From assembly GCA_963699215.1 (NCBI GenBank), contig OY969422.1, positions 1,364,001 to 1,428,000 of the forward strand: a stretch of DNA of 64,000 nt. Reading direction: 5' to 3'. Shown piece by piece: positions 1-11,034 of the stretch. Source of the DNA: VRUE01 sp963699215 (GTDB lineage: Bacteria > Actinomycetota > Thermoleophilia > Solirubrobacterales > 70-9). Numbering within the stretch: position 1 is the stretch's first letter; the number at the start of each line of letters is the position of its first letter. Below the pieces are notes generated by a model. It did not search any database and was not told where the DNA came from. It saw only the letters and a list, made by a program, of their open reading frames with translations. The position numbers and the translations under genes were made by a program.

Positions 1-65
1 GGGACTTCGCCATTCGCGACCCGTCCGGCAATCTGGTGCGCATCGACCAGCCCCCCGCCGCGTAG
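1..65 (+). CDS. VOC-family (glyoxalase/bleomycin-resistance fold) protein, C-terminal end only
   Basis: Only the last 20 codons lie in the window. In frame 3 they read DFAIRDPSGNLVRIDQPPAA and then a TAG stop. The pattern F-x-I-x-D-P-x-G-N-x-V/L-x-I is the usual last strand of vicinal-oxygen-chelate domains, so the fold is well supported. Substrate and function cannot be told from this tail. The UvrA-like gene starts 13 nt downstream on the same strand, so the two could be co-transcribed. Confidence 0.7.
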   Translation, partial: DFAIRDPSGNLVRIDQPPAA

Positions 66-78
66 AGCCGGTCGGAGC

Positions 79-2455
<2,377 letters not shown>

Positions 2456-2529
2456 TCGCTGCCCAGACGGCGTCATTATCTCGTCCCTCAGGGGGTAAGT
2501 GAGACGATGAGCGGACCAAAGGAGCAGTC

Positions 2530-3477
2530 ATGAAGATTTTCGTAGCCGGCGCCACGGGCGTGCTCGGCAGACAGCTGGTCCCCGACCTCGTGGCGCGTGG
2601 CCACGACGTCGTCGGGATGACCAGGAACGCATCGAAGGAGGATCTGGTTCGCAGCCTGGGCGCGCGCCCGGTCGTGGCCGACGCTCTCGACGCCGACGCG
2701 GTCGCCGAGGCGGTGGCGTCTGCCGAGCCCGAGGCGATCGTGCATCAGCTCACGGCGCTCTCGGGCGAGTTCGACATACGCCATATCGACCGGTTCTTCG
2801 AGACCACGAACCGACTGCGCACAGAGGGGACCGACAACCTGCTCGCCGCCAGCCGCGCCGTCGGCGCACGCCGCTTCGTGGCGCAGAGCTACGCGGGCTG
2901 GTCGCCCGCCCGCACCGGCGGACCCGTGAAGGGCGAGGACGCTCCACTCGATCCCAACCCACCGAAGCAGGTCCGCGGCATAGTGGACGCCATCCGCCAC
3001 CTGGAGGAGGCGGTAACCGGGGCGGACTGGCTCGAGGGCGTAGCGCTCCGCTACGGCGGGTTCTACGGCCCTGGCACCACCCTCAGCGCCGACCCTGCCG
3101 CTGCCCAGAGCGCCGCCATCCACAAGCGCCGGTTCCCCGTGGTCGGAGACGGCGGCGGGGTCTGGTCCTTCATCCACGTCGACGACGCCGCGGCGGCGAC
3201 GGCGGTTGCGGCCGAGCGCGGGGAGCGTGGCATCTACAACGTGGTGGACGACGACCCCGCCCCGACGCGGGACTGGCTGCCCGAGTTGGCCAAGGCGCTG
3301 GGCGCCAAGCCGCCGCGGCACGTGCCGCGCTGGCTCGGTCGGCTTTTCGCTGGTGAGGCGGCCACCGTGATGATGACCGAAGTAAGGGGAGCCTCGAACG
3401 AGAAGGCGAAGCGCGAGCTCGGCTGGAAGCCGCGCTATGGGAGCTGGCGGCAGGGCTTCGCGCAAGGACTCGGCTGA
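2530..3477 (+). CDS. NAD(P)-dependent epimerase/dehydratase-like SDR
   Basis: The 315-residue protein opens with a Rossmann fold, GATGVLG at residues 7-13, typical of extended or atypical SDR proteins. No clear YxxxK catalytic pair is seen where expected (AQSYAGWSP instead), so it may be an atypical NAD(P)H-binding SDR; the substrate is unknown. The start is well supported: AAAGGAG lies 5 nt before the ATG. It follows the UvrA-like gene by 74 nt in the same direction. A gap of 133 nt with no recognisable gene follows. Confidence 0.8.
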   Translation: MKIFVAGATGVLGRQLVPDLVARGHDVVGMTRNASKEDLVRSLGARPVVADALDADAVAEAVASAEPEAIVHQLTALSGEFDIRHIDRFFETTNRLRTEGTDNLLAASRAVGARRFVAQSYAGWSPARTGGPVKGEDAPLDPNPPKQVRGIVDAIRHLEEAVTGADWLEGVALRYGGFYGPGTTLSADPAAAQSAAIHKRRFPVVGDGGGVWSFIHVDDAAAATAVAAERGERGIYNVVDDDPAPTRDWLPELAKALGAKPPRHVPRWLGRLFAGEAATVMMTEVRGASNEKAKRELGWKPRYGSWRQGFAQGLG

Positions 3478-3610
3478 GCGATAACCGGGGAGCTCGGCTC
3501 GTGCTCAGAGGCCGCCGTTCGATCGCGGCCGCAAGATGTCGAAAACAGCGAGCCTCGTTCGTCGTACCGGTAGAAGCAAAGTTGCCAAGTTCTGAGACAG
3601 GAGGCTGAAA

Positions 3611-4183
3611 ATGGCGGCACGGATCGTTGTGACGGAGTTCATTTCGCTCGACGGGGTGATGGAGGCGCCGGGAGGGGAGCCGGACTTCAAGTACCCCGGT
3701 TGGACCTTCGAGTTCGAGCGCGGTGAGGACGGAAACCAGTTCAAGCTGGACGAGACGAGGCAGTCCGACGGCCTCTTGATCGGCCGGCGCACCTACGAAA
3801 GCTTCGCCGGCGCCTGGCCGCAGCGTGAGGGCGAGTTCGCCGACAAGTTCAACTCGATGCCGAAGTTCGTCGTCTCGACGACGCTCGGTGAGCCGGAGTG
3901 GAACAACACGACGGTCCTCGATGGGGGCGACGCGACGGCCGCGGTGCGCAAGCTCAAGGAGACGTTTGACGGGGAGCTTCAGGTGCCGGGAAGCCACCGG
4001 CTCGTCCAGGAGTTGCTCGCGAGCGACCTGGTAGACCAGGTCAATCTGATGGTCTTTCCGGTGATCCTCGGAACCGGCAAGAGGGCCTTCGAGGAGCTGC
4101 CGGAGCGACGCAACCTGCGACTCAGAGAATCGAAAGTCGTCGGTGAGGGCGTCGCCGTGATGATCTACGAGCGAGCTGCCTGA
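3611..4183 (+). CDS. RibD C-terminal/dihydrofolate-reductase-family protein
   Basis: A protein of 190 residues beginning MAARIVVTEFISLDGVMEAP, the standard N-terminus of the DHFR-like RibD_C family. LIGRRTYESFA and VPGSHRLVQELLASDLVDQ are further family hallmarks. These proteins are probably NADPH-dependent reductases, but physiological substrates are rarely known. AGGAGG lies just upstream of the ATG. Its 3' end overlaps the convergent MFS gene by 19 bp. A paralogue lies at 17358-17996. Confidence 0.85.
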   Translation: MAARIVVTEFISLDGVMEAPGGEPDFKYPGWTFEFERGEDGNQFKLDETRQSDGLLIGRRTYESFAGAWPQREGEFADKFNSMPKFVVSTTLGEPEWNNTTVLDGGDATAAVRKLKETFDGELQVPGSHRLVQELLASDLVDQVNLMVFPVILGTGKRAFEELPERRNLRLRESKVVGEGVAVMIYERAA

Positions 4184-5766
4184 GGCGTGGGATCCCGCAG
4201 GCGAAGCATGCGGAAGGCGCCGAGCAGGCCAATCAGGGCGGCGAGGAGCGGGATCGCCAGAGCCACCTGAAGGGCGAGCGGCCTCGCGTCCTCGTTGATG
4301 CTGACGATCTCCTCGCGAACGTCCTTGGGCTGGCCGGCAAGCACTTCTTCCAGCTGGACGTCGCTCATGACCTGTGCGTCGTCCTCCAGCGCATCGGCGA
4401 CGCGTTGCTGCTCGGGCGGCGTCAGCACGTTGCTCGCCTCTGACTTCTGCGTGAAGGCGATCGAGAGCGCGGCCAGCATGATCGCGCCGGCGAACGCCAA
4501 TCCCAGCGAGAGGCCGAAGGACCCGGTCGCCGAGTTGACGCCGGCGGCCTCGCCGACCCGCTTCTCCGAGATCGTCGCCAGGGTGTAGTTGTTGAGCTGG
4601 GACACCAGCAGGCCGAACCCCGCGCCGGCGAGCATGAGCGGGACGACGAGGTACCAGCCGGTGTCGGCGCGCGGGACGATCGGGATCAGTAGCAGCATCG
4701 CCGCCGAGAGCAGCGCGAACCCGGTCAGGATGAGGATGCTGGGCCGCCGCTTCCCGGCCCTTTTCCCGGCGACCAGCGCCACCGCGAACATCGTCAGCGA
4801 GAGCGGCGCGAGGGAAAGGCCTGCCTGCATCGCGTTGTAACCGAGCACCATCTGCAGGTAGATCGGCAGCACGATCAGCATCGCGCCCAGGGCGATCTGC
4901 TGAAGGATCCCCTGGGCGATCCCGAAGCTGAACAGCTTGGACCTGAACAGGTGCGGGTCGAGCAGGGCGGGCCTCCCCTCTCGCTTGCGGCGCAGCAGCC
5001 AGTAGACCAGGGCGCCCATCGCCGCCAGGCCCGCGGCGAGGAGCGCGCCCACGGACTCGCCCCCCTCCTGCCAGGCCAGGACCCCGAGCACGAGGCCGCC
5101 CATGCCGAGGACCGAGAGGACCGAGCCGACGGCGTCGACGCCCCGATCGCCCGTGTACGGCACGTCGCGGAGGAGCCGCCGGCTGCCGAGCAGCACGACG
5201 GCGATGACGACCGCCTCGAGCATGAATCCCACCCGCCAGGACAGGTACGTCGTCAGAAAGCCCCCGAGCAGGGGCCCGATCGCGGCCGCGATCGCAGCCG
5301 ATGCGCCGACCAGGGCATAGGCCTGCGCCTTGGCGGTCCCTTCGAAGTTGCCGTGGATCAGCGACTGCATCGCGGGCATGTACAGCGCGGCGCCGAGCCC
5401 GCCGATCACGGCCCAGAAGACGATGATCGGAGCAAGGCTCTGCGCGAACACCATCGCCACCGCGCCCGACACGTACAGCAGCAGGCCGACGACGTAGGCC
5501 CGTTTGCGGCCGAAGAGGTCGCCGATCTTGCTGCCGATCAGGATGAAGGCGGCGGAGACGAGCGCCTCGATCGCGATCGCCGACTGCACGCCGCTCACGG
5601 TCGTGTCGAGGTCGCTGACGACCGCCGAGATCGAGACGTTCATCAGCGACGTGTCGATGACGAAGACGAACATCGCCATCGCGAGCAGGAGGGCGAGCCG
5701 TCGATCCACCTTCGTCTCCCCGGCAGTGGCCGTATCGGCAGTCTCGGTCAGGGCGGGCTCGCTCAT
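4165..5766 (-). CDS. MFS drug exporter, DHA2 (EmrB/QacA-like) family
   Basis: A 533-residue polytopic membrane protein starting MSEPALTETADTATAG. The first helix (ALLLAMAMFVFVIDTSLMNVS) carries the D-x-S/T-x-x-N/V pattern of DHA2 exporters, followed by the GSKIGDLFGRKRAY loop (motif A). About 14 transmembrane segments are expected. The start is fixed by an ATGA overlap with the upstream membrane-protein gene, which indicates translational coupling. A longer upstream reading in this frame is rejected because it runs through the coding region of that gene. Drug-proton antiport is the family role; the substrate is unknown. Confidence 0.88.
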   Translation of the reverse strand: MSEPALTETADTATAGETKVDRRLALLLAMAMFVFVIDTSLMNVSISAVVSDLDTTVSGVQSAIAIEALVSAAFILIGSKIGDLFGRKRAYVVGLLLYVSGAVAMVFAQSLAPIIVFWAVIGGLGAALYMPAMQSLIHGNFEGTAKAQAYALVGASAAIAAAIGPLLGGFLTTYLSWRVGFMLEAVVIAVVLLGSRRLLRDVPYTGDRGVDAVGSVLSVLGMGGLVLGVLAWQEGGESVGALLAAGLAAMGALVYWLLRRKREGRPALLDPHLFRSKLFSFGIAQGILQQIALGAMLIVLPIYLQMVLGYNAMQAGLSLAPLSLTMFAVALVAGKRAGKRRPSILILTGFALLSAAMLLLIPIVPRADTGWYLVVPLMLAGAGFGLLVSQLNNYTLATISEKRVGEAAGVNSATGSFGLSLGLAFAGAIMLAALSIAFTQKSEASNVLTPPEQQRVADALEDDAQVMSDVQLEEVLAGQPKDVREEIVSINEDARPLALQVALAIPLLAALIGLLGAFRMLRLRDPTPQAARS

Positions 5767-6548
5767 CTGGTCGCCGGGCAGAGTAGTGCGTGACGCGAGC
5801 GCAGGAGCAAGGTCCCGGCCTGCACGGCGAGCGCCACCGCCGTCGCAAGGCCGAAGGCGGCGATGGTCGCCAGCCCGGGAAGGGAGACCGCGAGCACGAA
5901 GCAGAAGGCCGCGAAGCCGTAGAAGCCGAAGAGGAAGTTGCGCAGCAGGACGCCGACCTGGGCGATGCCGCCGTGGGCGTGGGTGAAGACGGCGAGGATG
6001 CTGGTGACGATCGGAAACGGCGCCAGCAGGCCGCTGAGGTGGGGGCCGAGAGCGCCGGAGACGGCGGTCAGCGCGAGCACGAGCCCGAGCGCGGCCAGGG
6101 CGCGGGCGGGGAGGTCCCACCAGGGCGGCGAGGGTGCAGCCGGCGGCGGCGAGGGCGGCGGCAGCAGCCTCAGGCCGAGCGCGAAGCAGGCGGCGACCAG
6201 GACCAGCGACAGCGCCGGCGGCGGCTGGACCAGGTTCAGGGCGACGACGCCGAGCAGGAACGCCGTCCAGCCGCAGAGCACGCTCGGGAGCGGCCCAGCC
6301 GCCGTCGCGACGCGGCCATAGACGACCACGAAGGCGGTCAGGGCGGCGAGCCCGAGCAGGGTGCCGGCGGCGGCGTCGGCGCCGAAGCCGCCGCCGTGGA
6401 GGAGGGTCTCGACCAGCAGGATCGGGCCGGCGACGACGGGCAGCCCGCCGAGCACGCCGGCGACGGCCATCCCCCAGCGACGGCCAGCCAGGGAGACGAC
6501 GACCACGCAGAGCGGGGCGAGGAGGATCTTCGCCGCCAGCAGCGTCAC
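5763..6548 (-). CDS. polytopic membrane protein of unknown function
   Basis: A 261-residue, very hydrophobic protein with about 8-9 predicted membrane segments. The N-terminus has a conserved-looking GRRWGMAVAGVLGGLPVVAG segment reminiscent of uncharacterised small integral-membrane proteins. A Pro-rich linker (PPPSPPPAAPSPP) sits about midway and probably joins two membrane halves. It is upstream of, and overlaps by ATGA, the DHA2 exporter, so it is probably made with it. I do not recognise a function; an accessory transport role is only inferred from the coupling. Confidence 0.75.
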   Translation of the reverse strand: MTLLAAKILLAPLCVVVVSLAGRRWGMAVAGVLGGLPVVAGPILLVETLLHGGGFGADAAAGTLLGLAALTAFVVVYGRVATAAGPLPSVLCGWTAFLLGVVALNLVQPPPALSLVLVAACFALGLRLLPPPSPPPAAPSPPWWDLPARALAALGLVLALTAVSGALGPHLSGLLAPFPIVTSILAVFTHAHGGIAQVGVLLRNFLFGFYGFAAFCFVLAVSLPGLATIAAFGLATAVALAVQAGTLLLRSRHALLCPATR

Positions 6549-6599
6549 CGCGGCAGGCTCGCAGATAGACGCCGGGCGAGGCCGCCGGCTACCCGCTTC

Positions 6600-9500
6600 T
6601 CAGCGCCGGGCCTTGTACTCCATCTGTTCCCAGAATTCGCGCATCCGGCGGCGGCTGATGCTCCGCTGCCAGGAGGGCGACCGGGTGCCGGGCTTCGCCA
6701 GCCGCCGCTCGCCGCGGCAGAAGCCGCGACTGAGGCCGCGGTGTTCGTTCGGCTCGTCCGGAGAGGCGGCTCGGTAGGGGCAGAATCCCCAGCCGCAGTG
6801 CGACGGGCAGCCCGACCCGAGGATCTCGTGTCGGTCGCGGCTGCCGCTGAGGCAGTACGGCAGCTCCTCCATGTGGCCGAAGCTCTCGTGCCGGTCCGGC
6901 GGGCTGCCCTCCTTGAGGTCGACGAGGACGGCGACGTCGCCGACGAGCTGCGCCGTCTTGTGGCTCAGCACCGCCGGCAGGCGGCCGGCGTCTTCGACGT
7001 CGTCGCTCCAGACGAAGGCTTCCCAGCCCGCCTCCCTGAGCTGGGCGTGGCGCAGAGCGGTGCGGGACAGCTTCGCTGCCCGCCGCGCCAGCGGGTGGCG
7101 CTCGCGCGTGGCATGCAGCCGGTAGGAGAGCATGTCGAGCGTGTCGTCTCTGCTCGTGCCCGAGACCGCGTACAGCGCGAGCGCCTGGTAGAGCAGCATC
7201 CGCGCATACCAGGACTCGGCGTGGGGCAGTCCGATGTCGGCGACGAGCCTGCGGTTGCTCGCGACCCACCCAGGGCCCCTGAACCTCCTGGCCGGATCGG
7301 AGGCGTGCCGCATCGCGTCCGCCTTGAACCCCTGGGCCAGCGAGTCCTCGAGCTCCGGCCGGCACCCCTCGTAGGCCAGGGTGGCGAACATCGCGAGCTG
7401 GTCGCGCGCGCGGGTGAGCGAGTCTTCGCGCGAGCCATCCAGCCTTCCGGCTTCCTCTCCACCCGCTTCCCCCGCCCGCAGCTCCTCGCTCAGGCCGCTG
7501 ACGATCGCCGGCAGGACCCAGCCGAGCCCCACGAACGACTCCCTCGACCAGTCGACGCTCCCGTCTTCGGGCTTCAGCTCCTTGCCCCCGGCAGCGCGGT
7601 GACCCGCCTGCAGGATGTGGCACTCGATGTGCTGCCAGAGGTCCGGATACGCGTGCCAGGCGTTCCGCTCGAGCTGTTTGCTCGCGGCGCGCCGCACGTC
7701 GTAGTCGGCGTCGCGAGTGAAGTGCCCCCAGATCGTGAGCCAGGCGTCTTCTCCGCCGAGCCCGGCGATCGCCGGCACGGCCTGGAGCTTCGTCCAGCGC
7801 ATCGCGCCCCCGGTCGAGCACACCAGGTCGGTGATCCGCTGGCTGTGCCCGAGCGGGTCTTCGGGCTCCTCGCGGCCGTAGAGAAAGGTCGTGGCGAGGC
7901 TCGCGATCTCGGCGAGGCCGGAGAGCTCGGCTGCCTGCTCGGATCGCTTGCGATGGCGGAGCAGGGCGACGAGCTGCGCCGCCGTGGTCAGCTTGATCAG
8001 GTCGTCGTCGGGATCGGCGCGTTCGTGTGGGTCGGGCGCCTTCGTCGGGTCGAGCTGGTCGATCCGGGCTGCGACTCCGCCGTCCGGCTCTGCGGTGACT
8101 CCCCGCGCTCCCTCGACCGAGTCCTCCACCGCCTCGACGAGCCGCTGCACGATCCTCTGGGCGAGGCCGTTCCAGTGCTCGTGGGGCTTCTCCAAGGCAC
8201 GCTCGTCGGCGTGGATCGCCGCGAACGTGAGGGCCAGGTGGGCCGTCAGCTTTTCGGGATGGTGGTTGTCCATCAGCGTCGTCACCCAGGCGTCGAAGCT
8301 GTCCACCGGGCCTTGCGCGCCGTCTCCCTCGGCGTCGCGCATGCCGCGCTCCTCCTGTTCCAGCCGACCGAGCTTGGCGAGGCAGCGGCCGGCGAGGAAG
8401 GCCTGCATGATCCGGTGCCGGAACTGCGGGTCCCCGCGCCAATCGGGCGTGAGGACGCGCAGCCGTTCGCAGCTGTCGATCGCCTCGTGCTGGGAGACCT
8501 CGGGTCTGCGCCCATTCAGCTCGCCCCGTCCGAGCCCGCGCCGGTCGTTGGTGCTGATGAACTCGACCAGCGTCTGGCGCTTCGGCCGCTCGCGCCGAGC
8601 CCTCTCCGGGTCGTCGGCGTGGATGGCGGCGGCAGCTGCCTCGCGCCCGGTCGCCCCCAGCGTGCCCAGCGCCGCTCCCTCGAGCGCGTCCACGCTGCGT
8701 TTGCGGTCGGAGCGGTCGATCGCCAGGCTGCGGCGCACCTTGCCATCGACGATGCCGGCGTAGAACTGTTCGAGCAGCATGTAGCGGATCCAGAGCGGGC
8801 TCCACTCGTGCCTGCTGGCGGAGATCTTGCGCCAGCGGCCCGGCCTCTCGTTGCCGCCCCAGCGCTCGGGGTCCTCCGGCAGGTCCGGGCAGGCCCCGAC
8901 GGACGTCAGCTCGGCCAGCGCCTCGAGGTAGAGCGGCGCCTCGGTGAGGTCGCCCTCCCGCACCCAGCGTTCGATCTCGGCCCGCGGAGGCGTGGTGGAG
9001 ATCGTGGCGCCGGGCTCGCGCGAGGACGGCTGCGCGGCGAGGTCGACCGCGGTTCCGAAGTCGAGCGGGTCGATGGTGATCGCCGAGGCCGCTATCCCCA
9101 CCGGCACGCCCGCCGGCCGGGCGGTGACGATCACCGCCTGTCCCTCGGTCGCGACGTTCTCGAGCAGGCGCCGCATCACGAACCCGGGCTCGCCGTCGAA
9201 GCCGATCTGGTCGATGTCGTCGACCAGGATCGCCACCCGCCGCCGCCGGCAGAGCCATCGCCAGACGATGTCTGCGTCGGCCCCGGTCCTGACGAACGGC
9301 CGCACCTGCTGTTCGAACCGTTCGCGTGCGAGGTCGGACAGGTCTTCGCCGGCGCTCTCGCCGCGCAGCTCGAGCAGGACGGGCACGAGCCCGATCTTGG
9401 CCAGCACCGAGGCGAGGTCGACCAGCGCGGTCGTCTTGCCCGCCCCGGGGTCGCCGACGATGATCTGCACGTCCTTCTTGCGCGCGAGCGCGCCCGGGAG

Positions 9501-10091
9501 CAGTTCGTCGTAGAGCGCGTCGCGGGGCACGGTGTCGACCGGCGGGTCGAGCTGCACGATCCTCGCCGCCGGCCGGGCGAGCGTCGTACGCAGTAGCGCT
9601 TCCGGTTCGGAGGCGATCCGCCGCCGCACCCGGCGCACGGTGTGCGGGCTCTTGACGATGTCGTGCCAGGCAACGGTCAGCAGCGCCGCGAGCGCGGTGG
9701 CGAGGCCCCATTTCGCGAACCAGCTCACGGTGTCGCCCACCGACACCAGGAAGGCGAAGACGGCGCAGGTCGCCGACACGACGCTCCACACCGCCACCCA
9801 GATCGAGACGGTCTCGGTGGGTCGCCAGAGCTTGACGCGACTGAACCACCGGCCCGGCCACCTGTGCGAGTCGGCGATCCGCCGCCGCACCGTTGCCGCC
9901 ACCTCCGCGAGCAGGATCCAGACCAGCTGGAGCTGCCGGCCGCGCTTCCTCACCCACGGTGCGGAGACGAACTCGATCGTCCCGCGCGCCGCGCGCTGGC
10001 GCTCCGCCGTGACGGCGATGTGGACACGCGCCTCTTCTTCCTCGCCGGCCGACATCCGGCAGGAGCTCGGCATCGCTTCGCTGACGGTCAT
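6600..10091 (-). CDS. membrane-anchored NACHT/STAND-like NTPase with Cys-rich C-terminal tail
   Basis: A 1163-residue protein. Residues 1-90 are basic; two hydrophobic helices at about 93-115 and 125-142 probably anchor it in the membrane. Next is a P-loop NTPase: Walker A GDPGAGKTT at 213-221, Walker B VAILVDDIDQ at 286-295, and VTARP at about 322-326 where NACHT proteins carry their sensor motif. A long helical C-terminal half includes HEAT-like stretches (about 745-815). The last 90 residues contain a cluster of five or six Cys plus His in CPSHCGWGFCPY and GFCRGE, possibly a metal site. STAND NTPases of this layout act as signal or invader sensors in bacteria, including antiphage NACHT proteins (family knowledge). 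No separate effector is adjacent. The ATG at 10091 has GGGGAG 9 nt upstream and overlaps an upstream mini-ORF. Confidence 0.82.
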   Translation of the reverse strand: MTVSEAMPSSCRMSAGEEEEARVHIAVTAERQRAARGTIEFVSAPWVRKRGRQLQLVWILLAEVAATVRRRIADSHRWPGRWFSRVKLWRPTETVSIWVAVWSVVSATCAVFAFLVSVGDTVSWFAKWGLATALAALLTVAWHDIVKSPHTVRRVRRRIASEPEALLRTTLARPAARIVQLDPPVDTVPRDALYDELLPGALARKKDVQIIVGDPGAGKTTALVDLASVLAKIGLVPVLLELRGESAGEDLSDLARERFEQQVRPFVRTGADADIVWRWLCRRRRVAILVDDIDQIGFDGEPGFVMRRLLENVATEGQAVIVTARPAGVPVGIAASAITIDPLDFGTAVDLAAQPSSREPGATISTTPPRAEIERWVREGDLTEAPLYLEALAELTSVGACPDLPEDPERWGGNERPGRWRKISASRHEWSPLWIRYMLLEQFYAGIVDGKVRRSLAIDRSDRKRSVDALEGAALGTLGATGREAAAAAIHADDPERARRERPKRQTLVEFISTNDRRGLGRGELNGRRPEVSQHEAIDSCERLRVLTPDWRGDPQFRHRIMQAFLAGRCLAKLGRLEQEERGMRDAEGDGAQGPVDSFDAWVTTLMDNHHPEKLTAHLALTFAAIHADERALEKPHEHWNGLAQRIVQRLVEAVEDSVEGARGVTAEPDGGVAARIDQLDPTKAPDPHERADPDDDLIKLTTAAQLVALLRHRKRSEQAAELSGLAEIASLATTFLYGREEPEDPLGHSQRITDLVCSTGGAMRWTKLQAVPAIAGLGGEDAWLTIWGHFTRDADYDVRRAASKQLERNAWHAYPDLWQHIECHILQAGHRAAGGKELKPEDGSVDWSRESFVGLGWVLPAIVSGLSEELRAGEAGGEEAGRLDGSREDSLTRARDQLAMFATLAYEGCRPELEDSLAQGFKADAMRHASDPARRFRGPGWVASNRRLVADIGLPHAESWYARMLLYQALALYAVSGTSRDDTLDMLSYRLHATRERHPLARRAAKLSRTALRHAQLREAGWEAFVWSDDVEDAGRLPAVLSHKTAQLVGDVAVLVDLKEGSPPDRHESFGHMEELPYCLSGSRDRHEILGSGCPSHCGWGFCPYRAASPDEPNEHRGLSRGFCRGERRLAKPGTRSPSWQRSISRRRMREFWEQMEYKARR

Positions 10092-10108
10092 CGTCTTTCA
10101 CTCCCCAT
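10088..10108 (-). CDS. possible 6-codon upstream ORF coupled to the NACHT-like gene
   Basis: ATG GGG AGT GAA AGA CGA TGA encodes MGSERR. Its ATG is preceded 7 nt upstream by GGGAGG, a better-placed ribosome site than that of the main gene. Its TGA overlaps the ATG of the NACHT-like gene as ATGA. This arrangement could make translation of the large protein depend on the mini-ORF. It is read directly from the sequence, but whether it is translated is inference. Confidence 0.4.
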   Translation of the reverse strand: MGSERR

Positions 10109-10201
10109 GGCGCCGCCTCCCTTACTTACCTCAGGCGATTGCGGGTTACTCTAATAGCCTCAAACGCAAGGTGTTTTCTACGTAAGGGTTAAGCCACAGA
10201 C

Positions 10202-10930
10202 TTAGGAGACGCTAGAGAGCGCCGTCGCCACGGCGAAGCCGAGGGTCGTGACGAGACCGGCGATGCGCCCGGACTCCCTGGTTGCCTCCGGGATCATCGA
10301 GTCGATCAGCATGACCAGGAGAGCGCCGGCGGCGAAGCCGTCGATGGCGGCTCGCAGCTCGCCCGAGGCCGCGTCGGCGATCGCGTAGCCGGCCACGCTG
10401 GCGAGGGCGCAGATCGCCGCGATGGCGCTCCAGAGGCCCAGGATCCTGCGCCGGTCGGCACCGGACTCGTTCATGTCGCTCGCCGCGCCGATCGCCTCGG
10501 GCAGGTTGGAGACGAAGATCGCGACGAGCAGCCCGATGCCGACCCCCTCGCCCGCGGCCAGCCCGATGCCGAGGACGAGCTGCTCGGGAATGCCGTCGAG
10601 GAAGGCGCCGAGCGCGAGCGCGGTTCCCGGATCGGAGGCGCCCGCTCGCCCGGCACGGCCGCGGCCGGCCGAGTAGCGGCTGGCGAGCAGCCCGTCGAGG
10701 CCGAAGTAGGTGAGGGCCCCGGCCCCGAGGCCGAGCGCGGTGGCGCCGAGGCTGCCGACCCGCAATCCCTCCGCCGCCAGCTCGAAGCTGACGGCGCTGA
10801 TCAGCGCTCCGGCGCCGAAGGCGAGGACCATGCCGACCTGCCTGGGCGGCCAGCGGCGGGCCAAGGCGAGCAGCGCCCCGAGCACCAGCGAGGAGGCCGC
10901 CACTGCCCCCCAACCGAATGCGGCGCCCAT
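10202..10930 (-). CDS. ZIP-family divalent metal transporter
   Basis: A 242-residue protein with about 8 membrane helices. The paired metal-site motifs of ZIP transporters are visible: GAFLDGIPEQLVLG in TM4 and VSNLPEAIGA in TM5. In canonical ZIPs the first motif is HN/HDxPEG; here it is LDGIPEQ, so selectivity may differ from zinc. The last helices contain FAAGALLVMLIDSMIPEA, also typical. It probably moves divalent metal across the cytoplasmic membrane. It is monocistronic and divergent from the hypothetical gene at 11035. Confidence 0.85.
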   Translation of the reverse strand: MGAAFGWGAVAASSLVLGALLALARRWPPRQVGMVLAFGAGALISAVSFELAAEGLRVGSLGATALGLGAGALTYFGLDGLLASRYSAGRGRAGRAGASDPGTALALGAFLDGIPEQLVLGIGLAAGEGVGIGLLVAIFVSNLPEAIGAASDMNESGADRRRILGLWSAIAAICALASVAGYAIADAASGELRAAIDGFAAGALLVMLIDSMIPEATRESGRIAGLVTTLGFAVATALSSVS

Positions 10931-11034
10931 CGGCCGAGGATATCCGGCTGTCGGTTATAGGTATATCCGTCCAAATATTGGGTAAGAGCTAAAGGTTCGG
11001 CATCTTTCAGGAGCGGACCCCAATTCGGAGCGAC

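Noticed and set aside
3170..5848. Minus-strand frame overlapping the SDR, RibD-like and MFS genes
   Set aside because: Arg/Pro-rich shadow; the MFS protein is encoded in another minus-strand frame with a conserved N-terminus.
5790..9596. Very long open frame (1268 codons) on the plus strand opposite the membrane-protein and NACHT-like genes
   Set aside because: Amino-acid composition is Arg/Gly/Ala/Glu-rich with no domain or membrane segment; it is a GC-driven shadow of the minus-strand genes, which carry clear motifs.
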